NCBI RefSeq assembly: GCF_033170385.1
Contig: NZ_CP126170.1
Span: 3,868,001 to 3,932,000 of the forward strand
Source: Xanthomonas rydalmerensis
GTDB lineage: Bacteria; Pseudomonadota; Gammaproteobacteria; Xanthomonadales; Xanthomonadaceae
Length of the DNA: 64,000 nucleotides
Direction of reading: 5' to 3'
In this document: in pieces, positions 28,516 to 39,271 of the stretch
Layout of the letters: each line of letters opens with the position of its first letter
Position numbering within the stretch: the first letter of the stretch is position 1
Made by a program: the position numbers and the translations under genes
The notes under the pieces: generated by a model
Told to the model about the DNA's origin: nothing
Database searches by the model: none
The model's input: the letters and a program-made list of their open reading frames with translations, nothing else

Positions 28516-29547
28516 ATGGCGCAAACAATGAAGGCGCTGGTCAAGCGCGACGCCGCCAAGGGCATCTGGCTGGAACAGGTGCCGGTGCCGGTCCCCGGCC
28601 CCAACGAGGTGCTGATCAAGCTGGAAAAGACCGCGATCTGCGGCACCGACCTGCACATCTACCTGTGGGACGAGTGGAGCCAGCGCACCATCAAGCCCGG
28701 CCTGACCATCGGCCACGAGTTCGTCGGCCGCATCGCCCAGCTCGGCTCGGCGGTCACCGGCTACGAGGTCGGCCAGCGCGTCTCGGCCGAAGGCCACATC
28801 GTCTGCGGCCACTGCCGCAACTGCCGCGGCGGACGTCCGCACCTGTGCCCGAACACGGTCGGCATCGGCGTCAACGTCAACGGCGCCTTCGCCGAGTACA
28901 TGGTGATGCCGGCCTCCAACCTGTGGCCGATCCCCGACCAGATCCCCTCCGAACTGGCCGCGTTCTTCGACCCCTACGGCAACGCCGCGCACTGCGCGCT
29001 GGAGTTCGACGTGATCGGCGAGGACGTGCTGATCACCGGCGCCGGCCCGATCGGCATCATCGCCGCGGGCATCTGCAAGCACATCGGCGCGCGCAACGTG
29101 GTGGTCACCGACGTCAACGACTTCCGCCTGAAGCTGGCCGCGGACATGGGCGCGACCCGCGTGGTCAACGTCGCCAACACCTCGCTCAAGGACGTGATGG
29201 CCGACCTGCACATGGAAGGCTTCGACGTGGGCCTGGAGATGAGCGGCAATCCGCGCGCCTTCAACGACATGCTCGACTGCATGTACCACGGCGGCAAGAT
29301 CGCCATGCTCGGCATCATGCCGCGCGGCGCCGGCGCCGACTGGGACAAGATCATCTTCAAGGGCCTGACCGTGCAGGGCATCTACGGCCGCAAGATGTAC
29401 GAGACCTGGTACAAGATGACCCAGCTGGTGCTGTCCGGCTTCCCGCTGGGCAAGGTGCTGACCCACCAGCTGACCATCGACGAATTCCAGAAGGGCTTCG
29501 ACCTGATGGAAGAAGGCAAGGCCGGCAAGGTCGTGCTGAGCTGGTAA
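28516..29547 (+). CDS. tdh: L-threonine 3-dehydrogenase
   Basis: A 343-residue zinc-dependent medium-chain dehydrogenase converting threonine to 2-amino-3-ketobutyrate with NAD+. Catalytic zinc ligands are Cys42 ([10 protein letters not shown]) and His67-Glu68 (IGHEFVG). The structural zinc is held by Cys97, Cys100, Cys103 and Cys111. The nucleotide loop is GAGPIG. The ATG at 28516 gives the family length. A TATACT-like -10 box lies about 40 nt upstream. Its pathway partner kbl is on the same strand but 5.4 kb downstream, not adjacent as in E. coli. Confidence 0.97.
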   Translation: MAQTMKALVKRDAAKGIWLEQVPVPVPGPNEVLIKLEKTAICGTDLHIYLWDEWSQRTIKPGLTIGHEFVGRIAQLGSAVTGYEVGQRVSAEGHIVCGHCRNCRGGRPHLCPNTVGIGVNVNGAFAEYMVMPASNLWPIPDQIPSELAAFFDPYGNAAHCALEFDVIGEDVLITGAGPIGIIAAGICKHIGARNVVVTDVNDFRLKLAADMGATRVVNVANTSLKDVMADLHMEGFDVGLEMSGNPRAFNDMLDCMYHGGKIAMLGIMPRGAGADWDKIIFKGLTVQGIYGRKMYETWYKMTQLVLSGFPLGKVLTHQLTIDEFQKGFDLMEEGKAGKVVLSW

Positions 29548-29585
29548 GGCGCGCGCCGCGGCAACGCGGCGATACCGGAAAAACA

Positions 29586-29611
29586 CGAAGGGCGCCTTGC
29601 GGCGCCCTTCG
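29586..29611. terminator. Bidirectional terminator between tdh and the porin gene
   Basis: The stem CGAAGGGCGCC / GGCGCCCTTCG with loop TTGC lies between the two converging genes. It is followed by GTCGTTTC on the plus strand and by TGTTTTTCC on the minus strand. Confidence 0.8.
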
Positions 29612-29632
29612 TCGTTTCACGAGACGATGCGA

Positions 29633-30331
29633 TCAGAACGCGATCGTGCCCGAGACCACCACACGGTGACCGGCCAGGCGCTCGGTGAAGTTCTCCGGGC
29701 CCTTGTTGTCGGTGTCGTAGTAACCCACGCTCAGCGCCAGCGGGCCGACCATCTTGCCCACGCTGACGTTGTAGTCGGTGTAGTCCTGGTACGCGGTCAG
29801 CGCGCTTTCGTAGGTGGTGCGGCCGACGTGCGCGCCGACGCTGAAGCCCTGCGGCAGCGCCCAGTTCCCGTCCAGCGCGTAGTAGAAGCTGTCGCGGTCG
29901 AGGTTGTACACGTTGTCGGTGTACGCCACGGTCAGGGTGTAGGTCTTGAGGAACTTGGTCTTGGTGATCAGTTCGTTGTAGTTCGACTTGCCGGCGCCCG
30001 GGTAGCCGTAACGGTTGACCATCACGTCGAAGTTCCAGTCCGGCGAGAAATCGACGTTGTAGCCGACGAAGCCGTCCACTTCCCAGTCCGGATCGCCCGC
30101 GCCGAAGTCGACGTTGGAGCCCCAGGTGCCCACGTACAGGCCGAACGGCGAGGTGTAGGTGAGGCCGGCCTGGAACGCCGGGCCCTTGTCGGTCTGGGAG
30201 ACGCCGCGGAACACGTAGTCGCTGACCACGCCGTAGGAGCCGGTGATCGGCGAAGCCGGTTCGTCCTGGGCCAGGACGGTGAACGGCGAAGCGGCCAGTG
30301 CGACGGCCAGGGCGAGAGTGGTCTTGTTCAC
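29633..30331 (-). CDS. TorF-family putative outer-membrane porin
   Basis: A 232-residue exported beta-barrel protein. The signal peptide ends VLA-QDE near residue 22. The mature part consists of alternating aromatic beta-strands (for example SYGVVSDYVFRGVSQTDKGP, typical of this family) and ends VVVSGTIAF with the terminal Phe expected of outer-membrane proteins. The family is annotated as TorF putative porin; the transported substrate is unknown. CAGGAG precedes the ATG. Confidence 0.88.
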   Translation of the reverse strand: MNKTTLALAVALAASPFTVLAQDEPASPITGSYGVVSDYVFRGVSQTDKGPAFQAGLTYTSPFGLYVGTWGSNVDFGAGDPDWEVDGFVGYNVDFSPDWNFDVMVNRYGYPGAGKSNYNELITKTKFLKTYTLTVAYTDNVYNLDRDSFYYALDGNWALPQGFSVGAHVGRTTYESALTAYQDYTDYNVSVGKMVGPLALSVGYYDTDNKGPENFTERLAGHRVVVSGTIAF

Positions 30332-30636
30332 CGGTCATTCTCCTGTGGGTTGACGAGGGTGGGTTGCAGCAGCGGGACGCATGCGCTTTCACGCTTTTTT
30401 AACTGCTTTGATCTTGCAGTGCAACAACTTTTCGCCCAGCGCATGCCATGGCCTGACACAGGCCTGTACTTTTGCGTCACGTGCGGACACGGCCGGCGCG
30501 CCGGGGTTGGCCTCGGACTCGACAGGCATGGACCCGGCCAGCGACCTGGCGGTCACGTCGAGGCCGACCGGGCCAGCCGCTGACGGCACCGGCGCGCAGC
30601 CGCGCCAGTAGGCGATTGGCATGGCGCGATGGCGCC
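30332..30636. other. Intergenic region between cysA and the porin gene
   Basis: A 305-nt gap with no convincing gene. The part next to the porin holds its CAGGAG ribosome-binding site. A possible minus-strand promoter is TTGCAC, 16 nt, then TTAAAA, at roughly 30397-30424, within the only A/T-rich patch. The remainder is ordinary G+C-rich sequence. Confidence 0.5.
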
Positions 30637-31677
30637 TCAGTCGGGTCGGGCGAACAGCCCGAAGCGGCGCGCGCGCAGGTGCAGCGGCTGGCCGGGCGCG
30701 TAGTCCGGCACCCCCTCGCCCGCCGGCAGCTCCACCTCCACCTCGTCGTGGCCGTGCGCCAGCTGGGCGCGCAGGCGCAGGCGCGGGCCGCTGCGCTGGA
30801 TCGACAGCACCGTCGCCGCCCAGCCCTCGCTGCCGGGCGCCAGGTCTTCCGGCCGGACATACAGTTCGACCGGGCCGCTGGACAGCGGCGTCGACGGCAC
30901 CGGCAAGGCCAGCCCGCCGACCTGCACCGCACCGTCGTGCAGACGTGCCGGCAGCCGGTTCACCGCGCCCACGAAGGCGTACACGAACGGCGAGGCCGGC
31001 TGCTCGTAGACCTGCGCGGGACTGCCGATCTGCTCGATCCGGCCGCGGTTGAGGATCGCCACGCGGTCGGCCAGTTCCAGCGCCTCCTCCTGATCGTGGG
31101 TGACGAACACCGTGGTCAGGCCGGTGCGTTCGTGCAGTTCGCGCAGCCAGCGCCGCAGGTCGCGGCGGACCTGCGCGTCGAGCGCGCCGAACGGTTCGTC
31201 GAGCAGCAACACGCGCGGCTCGATCGCCAGCGCGCGGGCCAGCGCCACGCGTTGGCGCTGGCCGCCGGACAGTTGCGCCGGGTAGCGCCGCTCCAGGTCG
31301 TGCAACTGCACCAGCGCCAGCAACTCCTGCACCCGCGCACGGATGCGCGACTCGCTCCAGCGCGCCTCGCGGCGCACGCGCAGGCCGAAGGCGATGTTCT
31401 CGTACACGCTCATGTGCTTGAACAAGGCGTAGTGCTGGAACACGAAGCCGACCCGGCGCGCCTGCACCGACAGCGCGGTGGCGTCCTCGCCGTGGATCAG
31501 CACGCGGCCGCGATCGGCGTGTTCCAGCCCGGCGATCACCCGCAGCAACGTGGTCTTGCCGGAGCCGGACGGCCCCAGCAGCGCCAGCAGTTCGCCCTGG
31601 CGGATGTCCAGGCTGACGTCGTCGAGCGCGGCGAAATCGCCGAAGCGCTTGCCCAGGTGCTGTAGGCGGATGGTCAT
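30637..31677 (-). CDS. cysA: Sulfate/thiosulfate ABC transporter ATP-binding protein
   Basis: A 346-residue ATPase subunit of the sulfate importer. Walker A is GPSGSGKT (residues 35-42), the Q-loop is in [13 protein letters not shown], the signature is LSGGQRQR and Walker B is [11 protein letters not shown]. The C-terminal 110 residues form an OB-fold regulatory-type domain ([20 protein letters not shown]). The substrate assignment rests on its position as the last gene of sbp-cysT-cysW-cysA; it starts 7 nt after cysW ends. Confidence 0.95.
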   Translation of the reverse strand: MTIRLQHLGKRFGDFAALDDVSLDIRQGELLALLGPSGSGKTTLLRVIAGLEHADRGRVLIHGEDATALSVQARRVGFVFQHYALFKHMSVYENIAFGLRVRREARWSESRIRARVQELLALVQLHDLERRYPAQLSGGQRQRVALARALAIEPRVLLLDEPFGALDAQVRRDLRRWLRELHERTGLTTVFVTHDQEEALELADRVAILNRGRIEQIGSPAQVYEQPASPFVYAFVGAVNRLPARLHDGAVQVGGLALPVPSTPLSSGPVELYVRPEDLAPGSEGWAATVLSIQRSGPRLRLRAQLAHGHDEVEVELPAGEGVPDYAPGQPLHLRARRFGLFARPD

Positions 31678-31684
31678 CGCAACC

Positions 31685-32641
31685 TCAATGTCGGTGAGTG
31701 GCGGCCAGCGCCGCGCCGTGGCGCCAGTGCAGCCAGGACTTCACGGCGAGCGTCAGCAGCGCGGTCAGCGCCAGCAGGCTGGCGCAGGCGAAGGCGGCGC
31801 TGTAGGCGTATTCGTTGTAGAGGATCTCCACATGCAGCGGCAGCGTATTGGTGCGCCCGCGGATGTGCCCGGACACCACCGACACCGCGCCGAACTCGCC
31901 CATCGCCCGCGCACTGCATAGCAGCACGCCGTACAGCAGGCCCCAGCGGATGTTCGGCAAGGTCACCCGGCGAAAGGTCTGCCAACCGCTGGCGCCCAGG
32001 CTCAGCGCCGCCAGTTCCTCGTCGTCGCCCTGCTGCTCCATCAGCGGCATCAGTTCGCGCGCGATGAAGGGGAAGGTGACGAAGGTGGTCGCCAGCACGA
32101 TGCCCGGCAGCGCGAACACGATCCGCGGCAAGCGCAGCACCACCTCGCCCAGCAGCGGCAGGGACAGCCGCACGCCCTCGTCGATCAGCGGCCAGGCCCA
32201 GCCGTTGCGGCCGAAGATCAGGATGAACAGCAACCCGGCGACCACCGGCGACACCGAGAACGGCAGATCGATCAGGCTCACCAGCAGGCGCTTGCCGGGG
32301 AAGCGGTGCTTGCTGACCGCCCAGGCCGCGGCCACGCCGAACACCAGGTTCAACGGCACCACGATCGCTGCGACCAGCAGGGTCAGGCGGATCGCCGCCA
32401 GCGCGTCCGGATCGGAGATCGCACGCCAGAACACGTCGGCGCCACCGCGCAGCGCCTCGGTGAACACCAGCAGCAAGGGCAGCAGCAGAAACGCCAGCAG
32501 GAAGACGAGCGCGCCGCCGATCAGCAGCCGCTGCACCCAGCGCGGCTCGTCGACCACCGAGGCCTGCGCGTGCGCGGCGACGGCGGCAGCGCCGGCCTGC
32601 CCCGGGACGTGCGCGGCCAGCGCGGACACGACCGACGCCAT
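31685..32641 (-). CDS. cysW: Sulfate ABC transporter permease CysW
   Basis: A 318-residue inner-membrane permease with about six membrane segments. The family motif [21 protein letters not shown] is near residue 110 and the ATPase-coupling loop [16 protein letters not shown] near residue 210, followed by [22 protein letters not shown] hydrophilic N-terminus of about 35 residues precedes the first helix. The start is ATG at 32641, overlapping the cysT stop by one base (TGATG), so translation is probably coupled. Confidence 0.95.
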   Translation of the reverse strand: MASVVSALAAHVPGQAGAAAVAAHAQASVVDEPRWVQRLLIGGALVFLLAFLLLPLLLVFTEALRGGADVFWRAISDPDALAAIRLTLLVAAIVVPLNLVFGVAAAWAVSKHRFPGKRLLVSLIDLPFSVSPVVAGLLFILIFGRNGWAWPLIDEGVRLSLPLLGEVVLRLPRIVFALPGIVLATTFVTFPFIARELMPLMEQQGDDEELAALSLGASGWQTFRRVTLPNIRWGLLYGVLLCSARAMGEFGAVSVVSGHIRGRTNTLPLHVEILYNEYAYSAAFACASLLALTALLTLAVKSWLHWRHGAALAATHRH

Positions 32642-33741
32642 CACGCCACCGCCCTGCCGCGCCGCGCGAACCAGGCCTGTGCCGCATTGACCAGCAGCAA
32701 CGACAGCAGCGACAACAGCAGCATCGCCGCGGCGATCGCGCTGGCGCCACCGTAGTCGAATTCTTCCAGGCGGATGGTGATCAGCAACGGCGCGATCTCG
32801 GTGGCGTTGGGCAGGTTGCCGGCGATGAAGATCACCGAACCGTACTCGCCGACGCCGCGCGCGAAGGCCAACGCGAATCCGGTCAGCACCGCCGGCCACA
32901 GCGTCGGCAGCAGCACCCGGCGCACCGTCTGCCAGCGCCCGGCACCGAGCGTCGCGGCCGCCTCCTCCAACTCGCGCTCGGCCTCGGCCAGCACCGGCTG
33001 CACGATCCGCACCACGAACGGCAGCCCCACGAACACCAGCGCCACCACGATGCCCAGCGGCGTGTAGGCGACCTTGACCCCGCCGGCGCCGCTGCTCTGC
33101 ATCAGCCCGGCATAGCCGATCAGCAGGCCGCCGACGCCCAACGCGGCCAGGCCGAGCACGGCGACCGTGCCAAGCAGGCGCTGCAGCGCACGCAATGGGG
33201 CTGGCAGCAGCGACTGGCTGCGCCGCAACAACGCGTAGCCGGTGGCCGACAGCGCCAGCAGCAACGCCAGCCGCGGCCACCACCAGGCCAGTGCCGGCAG
33301 GCTGGCCGCCAGCGCCTGCGCGGGCTGCTCCAGCCAGCGTCCGATCCAGCCGTTGCTGCCGTACAGCGCAGTCAGGGCGATGCCGGCCACCGCGGTCGGC
33401 AGGGCGAACGGCAGGTCGATCATCGCGTCGAACAGGCGCTTGCCGGGAAAGCGATAGCGCACGAACACCCAGGCCACCCAGGTGCCCATCACCGCATTGA
33501 ACGCCGCCGCGGCCAGCGCAGTGCCGAAGCTCAAGCGCAACGCCGCCAGCACCCGCGGCTCGCTCCACACCCGCCACACGCCGTCCCAGCCCAGCCCGCT
33601 GGTCTTGAGCAGCACCGCGAGCAAGGGGATCAGCACCACCAGTCCCAGCCAGGTCAGGGTGATGCCCAGGCTCAACCCCAGGCCCGGCATCACCCGGCGC
33701 TGGCGCGGTGCACGGGCAACGGCGGCGGCGGTCACGGCCAT
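32641..33741 (-). CDS. cysT: Sulfate ABC transporter permease CysT, with a central insertion
   Basis: A 366-residue permease partner of CysW. Family motifs are YRFPGKRLFDAMIDLPFALP, the coupling loop LEEAAATLGAGRWQTVRR, and GVGEYGSVIFIAGNLP. E. coli CysT has 277 residues. The extra length is mainly an insertion of about 80 residues between GSNGWIGRWLEQ and GVKVAYTPLGI, containing two hydrophobic stretches (ALAWWWPRLALLLALSATG and VLGLAALGVGGLLIGYAGL) that could add a pair of membrane helices. It starts 4 nt after the sbp stop and overlaps cysW. Confidence 0.94.
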   Translation of the reverse strand: MAVTAAAVARAPRQRRVMPGLGLSLGITLTWLGLVVLIPLLAVLLKTSGLGWDGVWRVWSEPRVLAALRLSFGTALAAAAFNAVMGTWVAWVFVRYRFPGKRLFDAMIDLPFALPTAVAGIALTALYGSNGWIGRWLEQPAQALAASLPALAWWWPRLALLLALSATGYALLRRSQSLLPAPLRALQRLLGTVAVLGLAALGVGGLLIGYAGLMQSSGAGGVKVAYTPLGIVVALVFVGLPFVVRIVQPVLAEAERELEEAAATLGAGRWQTVRRVLLPTLWPAVLTGFALAFARGVGEYGSVIFIAGNLPNATEIAPLLITIRLEEFDYGGASAIAAAMLLLSLLSLLLVNAAQAWFARRGRAVA

Positions 33742-33745
33742 CGCG

Positions 33746-34768
33746 TCACTTGCTCGCCTGGATCTGGTCGAACAGGCCGCCGTCGTCGAAGTGCGTGGCC
33801 TGCGCCTTGGCCCAGGACCCGAATGCCTGCTCGATGGTGACCAGGCGCACCTTCGGCAGCCGCGCCAGATCGGCGCGGTCGGCGTACTCGGGATGGCGCG
33901 GCCGGTAATAGTGCTTGGCCGCGATCTTCTGTCCTTCCGGCGAGTACAGGTACTTCAGGTATTCCTCGGCGACCGCGCGGGTGCCGTGCTTGTCCACGTT
34001 CCTGTCGACCAGCGCCACCGACGGCTCGGCCAGGATCGACAGCTTCGGCACCACGATCTCGAACTTGTCCTGGCCCAGTTCCTGCTGCGCCAGGAACGCC
34101 TCGTTCTCCCAGGCCAGCAGCACGTCGCCGATGCCGCGCTGGACGAAGGTGGTGGTGGCGCCGCGCGCGCCGGTGTCCAGCACCGGCACATTGCGGAACA
34201 GCGCGCGCATGTAGGTGAGGATGCGCTCGCGATCGCCCTTGAAGATGTGGTCGGCGTAGGCCCAGGCGGCCAGGTAGTTCCAGCGCGCGCCGCCGGAGGT
34301 CTTGGGATTGGGCGTGATCACCGACACGCCGTTGCGCAGCAGATCGGGCCAGTCCTTGATCCCCTTCGGATTGCCCTTGCGCACCAGGAACACGATGGTC
34401 GAGGTGTACGGCGCGCTGTTGTCCGGCAGGCGCGTGGCCCAGTTCGCATCGATCAGCTTGCTCTTGGCGGCGATCGCATCGACGTCGTAGGCCAATGCCA
34501 GCGTCACCACATCCGCCTCGACCCCGTCGATCACCGCGCGCGCCTGCTTGCCGGAGCCGCCATGGGAGGTCTCCACCGCGACCTGCTCGCCGGGATGCAG
34601 CTGCGCCCAATGCTTGGCGAAGGCGGCGTTGTAGTCCCGGTACAGCTCGCGGGTGGGATCGTAGGACACGTTGAGCAATTGCGTCTCGGCAGCGGCCGCG
34701 GCCCCGGCGAACACGCACAGCGCGAGCGCGAGCAGCGGGCGCCAGCGGCGCGGCGGAAGGCTGGACAT
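33746..34768 (-). CDS. sbp: Periplasmic sulfate-binding protein
   Basis: A 340-residue secreted solute receptor for the CysTWA importer. The signal peptide ends AAAA-ETQ near residue 27. Signature stretches for this family are [48 protein letters not shown] and the C-terminal YRPRHPEYA. It is the first gene of the operon, divergent from kbl across 193 nt. No regulator site (for example CysB) could be identified. Confidence 0.95.
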   Translation of the reverse strand: MSSLPPRRWRPLLALALCVFAGAAAAAETQLLNVSYDPTRELYRDYNAAFAKHWAQLHPGEQVAVETSHGGSGKQARAVIDGVEADVVTLALAYDVDAIAAKSKLIDANWATRLPDNSAPYTSTIVFLVRKGNPKGIKDWPDLLRNGVSVITPNPKTSGGARWNYLAAWAYADHIFKGDRERILTYMRALFRNVPVLDTGARGATTTFVQRGIGDVLLAWENEAFLAQQELGQDKFEIVVPKLSILAEPSVALVDRNVDKHGTRAVAEEYLKYLYSPEGQKIAAKHYYRPRHPEYADRADLARLPKVRLVTIEQAFGSWAKAQATHFDDGGLFDQIQASK

Positions 34769-34961
34769 GGACGGTTCTCCGAAAACACACAGGCCGATGC
34801 CGCGGCCGATGCCCGCCGCGGACCATGACGCATGCTGCGCAGCGGCAGGCGGCGGGTGAAATGACTTCCCGGCAGCGGCTCATGCCATTTGCGCATGACG
34901 GCCCCGGCCTTCGCGGGCGCCGCGGTAAAATCGCCATCTCTTTCCGCCGCGCGTGCCCGTC

Positions 34962-36164
<1,203 letters not shown>

Positions 36165-36165
36165 G

Positions 36166-36558
36166 ATGCGCGCTGCGCTGCGCCAACGGCTGTTGCTGGC
36201 GGCGCAGACCGACGCGCAGGCGCAGCCTGCAGCCGGCGGTTGGCATAGCCGCTGCCTGCATTGCCGGCGACGCCTTGACTTGCACGGCGACGGCGAGCCG
36301 CTGGGCCATTGTTCGCTCGAACATGTGGTGCCGCAGGCCTGGTTCGGGCGCCGCGCTGCGGCAGCGTTGTGCGCCCAGGTGGGCGACGATGCCAACGATG
36401 CACGCAACCTGGCGCTGGCCTGTGCCGGCTGCAATCACGCCAAGGGTCGCCATCACGATGCGCGCGGGCCGCAGGATGCGCGCGCCCGCGACGTCGTCGC
36501 CACGTTGCTCAGCGCGCGGTTGGCACGCTGGCGTCCGCCGCCGGCGCCAACGCCGTGA
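36166..36558 (+). CDS. Small HNH endonuclease-like protein
   Basis: 130 residues with an HNH/zinc-finger pattern: CLHCRRRL, then CSLEHVVPQAWFG, then NDARNLALACAGCNHAKG. The two CxxC pairs hold zinc, and the EHVVPQ His and the final Asn/His are the expected catalytic residues. It begins 1 nt after the kbl stop, so it is probably co-translated with kbl, an odd pairing. Its last 50 nt overlap the converging pseudouridine synthase gene. The role is unknown; nuclease activity is inferred only. Confidence 0.8.
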   Translation: MRAALRQRLLLAAQTDAQAQPAAGGWHSRCLHCRRRLDLHGDGEPLGHCSLEHVVPQAWFGRRAAAALCAQVGDDANDARNLALACAGCNHAKGRHHDARGPQDARARDVVATLLSARLARWRPPPAPTP

Positions 36559-37348
36559 CTTCGGCGGCGCTGAGTTCGCGCCAGGCACCCTTGCCCAACT
36601 CGCCCAGCGCCAGCTCGCCGATCGCCACCCGCACCAACCGCAGCACGTCCAGGCCGAGCGCGGCGAGCAGCCGCCGGATCTGCCGGTTGCGGCCCTCGTC
36701 CAGCACCACTTCCAGCCAGGCATGGCGCTCGCCCTGGCGCAGCAGGCGCACCTGCTTGGCGCGGAGCGGTTCGCCATCGTCGACCACGCCGGCACACATC
36801 CGTGCCAGCAGCGCCGCGTCGGGCACCGCGTCCACCTGCACGTGATAGGTCTTGTCCGGGCCGCTGCCCGGATCGGTCACCCGCGCCGCCCATTGCGGGT
36901 CGTTGCTGAACAACAGCAGGCCCTCGCTGGCCTTGTCCAGGCGCCCGACCGGTGCCAGCCACGGCAGGCCGGCACCGTCGAAACAGCGATAAACGGTGTC
37001 GCGGCCGCGTTCGTCCTGCGCACTGGTGACCAACCCGCGCGGCTTGTTGAGCATCAGGTACAGACGCGCGGTGTCGGCCAGCGGCGCGCCGTCCACGGCC
37101 AGCCGGTGGCGGCCCTGCAGGATCGGGAATTCGGGATCGGTGACGATGCGCCCGTCGACGGCGACGCGGCCGGCGGCGATCCAGCGCGCGGCCTCGGTGC
37201 GCGAGCACAAGCCAAGCTTGGACAGGGTGCGGGCCAGGCCGTGACGCGGCGTGGCTGGCGCGGCGCCGCGCGCGGAAGGGCGCGGACGCGCGGGCACCGC
37301 CGGGGACGACGCCGGACGACGGGAACGCGGCGGCTTGGCCCCTCGCAC
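36509..37348 (-). CDS. rRNA pseudouridine synthase, RsuA/RluB/RluE family
   Basis: A 279-residue RNA-modifying enzyme. A basic, Pro/Arg-rich N-terminus of about 35 residues is followed by an S4 domain (LARTLSKLGLCSRTEAARWI). The catalytic domain has the aspartate motif VGRLDKASEGLLLFSND and the later segment EVVLDEGRNRQIRRLL. The family modifies single uridines in 16S or 23S rRNA; which one (RluB, RluE or RsuA) cannot be fixed from sequence alone. It converges on the HNH gene with a 50-nt overlap. Confidence 0.9.
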   Translation of the reverse strand: MRGAKPPRSRRPASSPAVPARPRPSARGAAPATPRHGLARTLSKLGLCSRTEAARWIAAGRVAVDGRIVTDPEFPILQGRHRLAVDGAPLADTARLYLMLNKPRGLVTSAQDERGRDTVYRCFDGAGLPWLAPVGRLDKASEGLLLFSNDPQWAARVTDPGSGPDKTYHVQVDAVPDAALLARMCAGVVDDGEPLRAKQVRLLRQGERHAWLEVVLDEGRNRQIRRLLAALGLDVLRLVRVAIGELALGELGKGAWRELSAAEVTALAPAADASVPTAR

Positions 37349-37388
37349 TGCGCGAACGGGCGCGGCCGCAAGCGGCCGCGCGCCGGAC

Positions 37389-37883
37389 TTACTGCTTGTT
37401 GGCGTCGGCCGGCGCCGGCGCCTCGGCGGCGGCGGCCGGTACCGGTGCCGGACGTGCCTTGACCACGCGAACGCCGCGCGCCTTCATCCAGGCGTCGAAC
37501 TCCTCGGCGGTCATGCGCTTGCCGTTCTGGCTCATGTCGAACCGCCAGGGCGTGTTGTCGAAGGCGGTGGCCGGCTTGTACGCGGCCGGATCGTTCGGCT
37601 TCACCGCGCCCGGGGTGGCGTTGGCCAGGCTCTGGCAGCCTTCGGCGCGCAACCGCAGCAGCACGCGGTCCAGCGACTGGTCGCTGCTGTAGGACTGGGT
37701 CAGCACGCCGCTGGGCATGCCCAGCTGCACGTTGCGGCTGAACAACTCCGAAGCGACCGGCGCGGCGACCGTGGCCGGCAGCGCCAACGGCTTGGGCAGC
37801 AGATCGCCGGAGCAATCCGGTGCGGCGTGGGCCGCAGGAATCAGGGCGAGCGCAAGCAGGCTGGCCGTCACGATACGCAGCAT
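37389..37883 (-). CDS. Hypothetical secreted protein
   Basis: A 164-residue exported protein of unknown function. The signal peptide LRIVTASLLALALIPAAHA is cleaved before APDCSG. The mature part has two cysteines (CSGDLL and EGCQSL) that could form a disulfide, and a central region ending TPWRFDMSQNGKRMTAEEFD. The C-terminus is Ala/Pro-rich. The ATG at 37883 is chosen for the signal peptide; the frame extends upstream without one. It lies 40 nt before the pseudouridine synthase gene on the same strand, with a GC-rich hairpin (GCGGCCGC) in between. Confidence 0.72.
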   Translation of the reverse strand: MLRIVTASLLALALIPAAHAAPDCSGDLLPKPLALPATVAAPVASELFSRNVQLGMPSGVLTQSYSSDQSLDRVLLRLRAEGCQSLANATPGAVKPNDPAAYKPATAFDNTPWRFDMSQNGKRMTAEEFDAWMKARGVRVVKARPAPVPAAAAEAPAPADANKQ

Positions 37884-38024
37884 CGGTTTTTTTCCATTCA
37901 GGCGAGTCGACGAGCGAGTGTAGGCAGGGCCCGGCGTGCTTTCAACTGTTACCGGCACTACATGCGCTAAATAATTGGGATTGCTGAAAAAATTCAGCTT
38001 TGACCGGCGGGCAATGCAGCTCAT

Positions 38025-38090
38025 GCAGGAGCGGCTTCAGCCGCGACAGGCGTTCCTGGGAAGGCCCGTCGCGGCTGAAGCCGCGCCTAC
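38025..38090. repeat. Palindromic dispersed repeat (REP-like), copy B
   Basis: Arms 38025-38047 and 38068-38090 pair around a 20-nt loop; the arms share the core GGCTTCAGCC with copy A at 12589-12650. It lies between ompA and the small secreted-protein gene, in a 290-nt gap that otherwise holds only the ompA terminator. Confidence 0.8.
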
Positions 38091-38120
38091 GGCAACACCG
38101 CATCCATTCGCCGTCCCCAC

Positions 38121-38151
38121 AAAAACAAAGCCCGGCACGAGGCCGGGCTTT
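38121..38151 (-). terminator. Rho-independent terminator of ompA
   Basis: The stem AAAGCCCGGC / GCCGGGCTTT with a 5-nt loop is followed on the minus strand by TGTTTTT, 22 nt after the ompA stop codon. Confidence 0.88.
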
Positions 38152-38173
38152 GCTTGAGACTGGAAGCGTCCGA

Positions 38174-39271
38174 TTAGTTCTGGACGTTCAGCTCGGTACG
38201 ACGGTTCTTGGCACGGCCTTCCGGATTGTCCGAACCATCCGGGTTGGTGTTCGGCGCAATCGGACGGCTCTCGCCGTAGCCGATCGGACCGACCAGACGC
38301 GAAGCGTCCACGCCGTTCTTGGTCAGGTAGTCGTACACGACGCGGGCGCGACGCTCGGACAGCTTCTGGTTGTAGGCTTCGGTACCCTTCGAGTCGGTGT
38401 GACCGGCAACCTCGACACGCAGGTCGGGGTAACGCTTCAGGATCTCGGTCGCTTCACCCAGGATCGCCACGGCGTCCGGACGCAGGTTCGCCTTGTTGAA
38501 GTCGAAGTTGACGCCCTTCAGGTCGATCGACACCGGCACCGGGCAGCCGTCCGGACCGATGGTCTGGCCAGGCTGGGAGTTCGGGCACTTGTCGTCGCAG
38601 TTGTTGACGCCGTCACCATCGTCGTCCAGGTCGGCGCAGCTCGGCGCAGCGGCCGGCGGCGGCGGCGGGGCGACCGGGGCAGCCGGCGGCGGGCCCAGCG
38701 GGATCACGACGCCGACCGAAGCCAGCACGTCGCCGAACCAGTTCTGCGACGGAGCGGCAACGCTCTGGTCGTCGAAGTCAGCGCGGTAGGCCACTTCGGC
38801 ACGCACGGCAACGCGCTTGTCGAAGGTGGTCTGCAGACCGACGCCGGCCTTGGCGGCAAAGTTGCCGTCCTTGCGCTGGCCCGGGGAGACCGGACCGCCG
38901 GTGTCGAACTCTTCTTCCGAGCGCTGGTAGCCCAGGCCGAACAGCAGGTACGGGTTCCAGCCGCGGCCTTCCTGGATGAAGTGGCGACGCAGGTCGAACG
39001 AGATGCCGTACTGGCTCCAGTTCAGGTCCTGGTTCTTGTCGAAGTTCGGGTTCTGATAGTTCAGCTCACCGTCCAGCGACCAGTTCGGGTTGATGAACTT
39101 GCCCAGGCCCAGGGTGACGAAGGGCGCATCGTTGGTGGTGCGATCCTTGTCCTGGAAGTTGAAACCAGCCGAACCGGTCAGGTACCAGCGGTCGTCGAAT
39201 TCCTGCGCGGACGCTGCCTGGGCGACGGCCAGACCGCCCAGCAACGCGGCGGTGAGAATTTTCTTGTTCAT
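38174..39271 (-). CDS. ompA: OmpA family outer-membrane protein
   Basis: A 365-residue outer-membrane protein. The signal peptide ends ASA-QEF. An eight-stranded-type barrel (about residues 25-205) ends at VGVVIPLGPP. A Pro/Ala hinge follows, then a thrombospondin-type-3 Asp-rich calcium motif (DLDDDGDGVNNCDDKCPNS). The C-terminal OmpA domain (about 255-360) has VEVAGHTDSKGTEAYNQKLS, the peptidoglycan-binding motif. The ATG at 39271 is preceded by AAGGAG 8 nt upstream; an in-frame extension to 39316 is not a signal peptide. It is transcribed alone from the 277-nt region to its right. Confidence 0.95.
   Translation of the reverse strand: MNKKILTAALLGGLAVAQAASAQEFDDRWYLTGSAGFNFQDKDRTTNDAPFVTLGLGKFINPNWSLDGELNYQNPNFDKNQDLNWSQYGISFDLRRHFIQEGRGWNPYLLFGLGYQRSEEEFDTGGPVSPGQRKDGNFAAKAGVGLQTTFDKRVAVRAEVAYRADFDDQSVAAPSQNWFGDVLASVGVVIPLGPPPAAPVAPPPPPAAAPSCADLDDDGDGVNNCDDKCPNSQPGQTIGPDGCPVPVSIDLKGVNFDFNKANLRPDAVAILGEATEILKRYPDLRVEVAGHTDSKGTEAYNQKLSERRARVVYDYLTKNGVDASRLVGPIGYGESRPIAPNTNPDGSDNPEGRAKNRRTELNVQN

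Noticed and set aside
30389..30622. 77-codon frame in the cysA-porin gap
   Set aside because: No ribosome-binding site, no recognisable sequence, and it overlaps the likely porin promoter.
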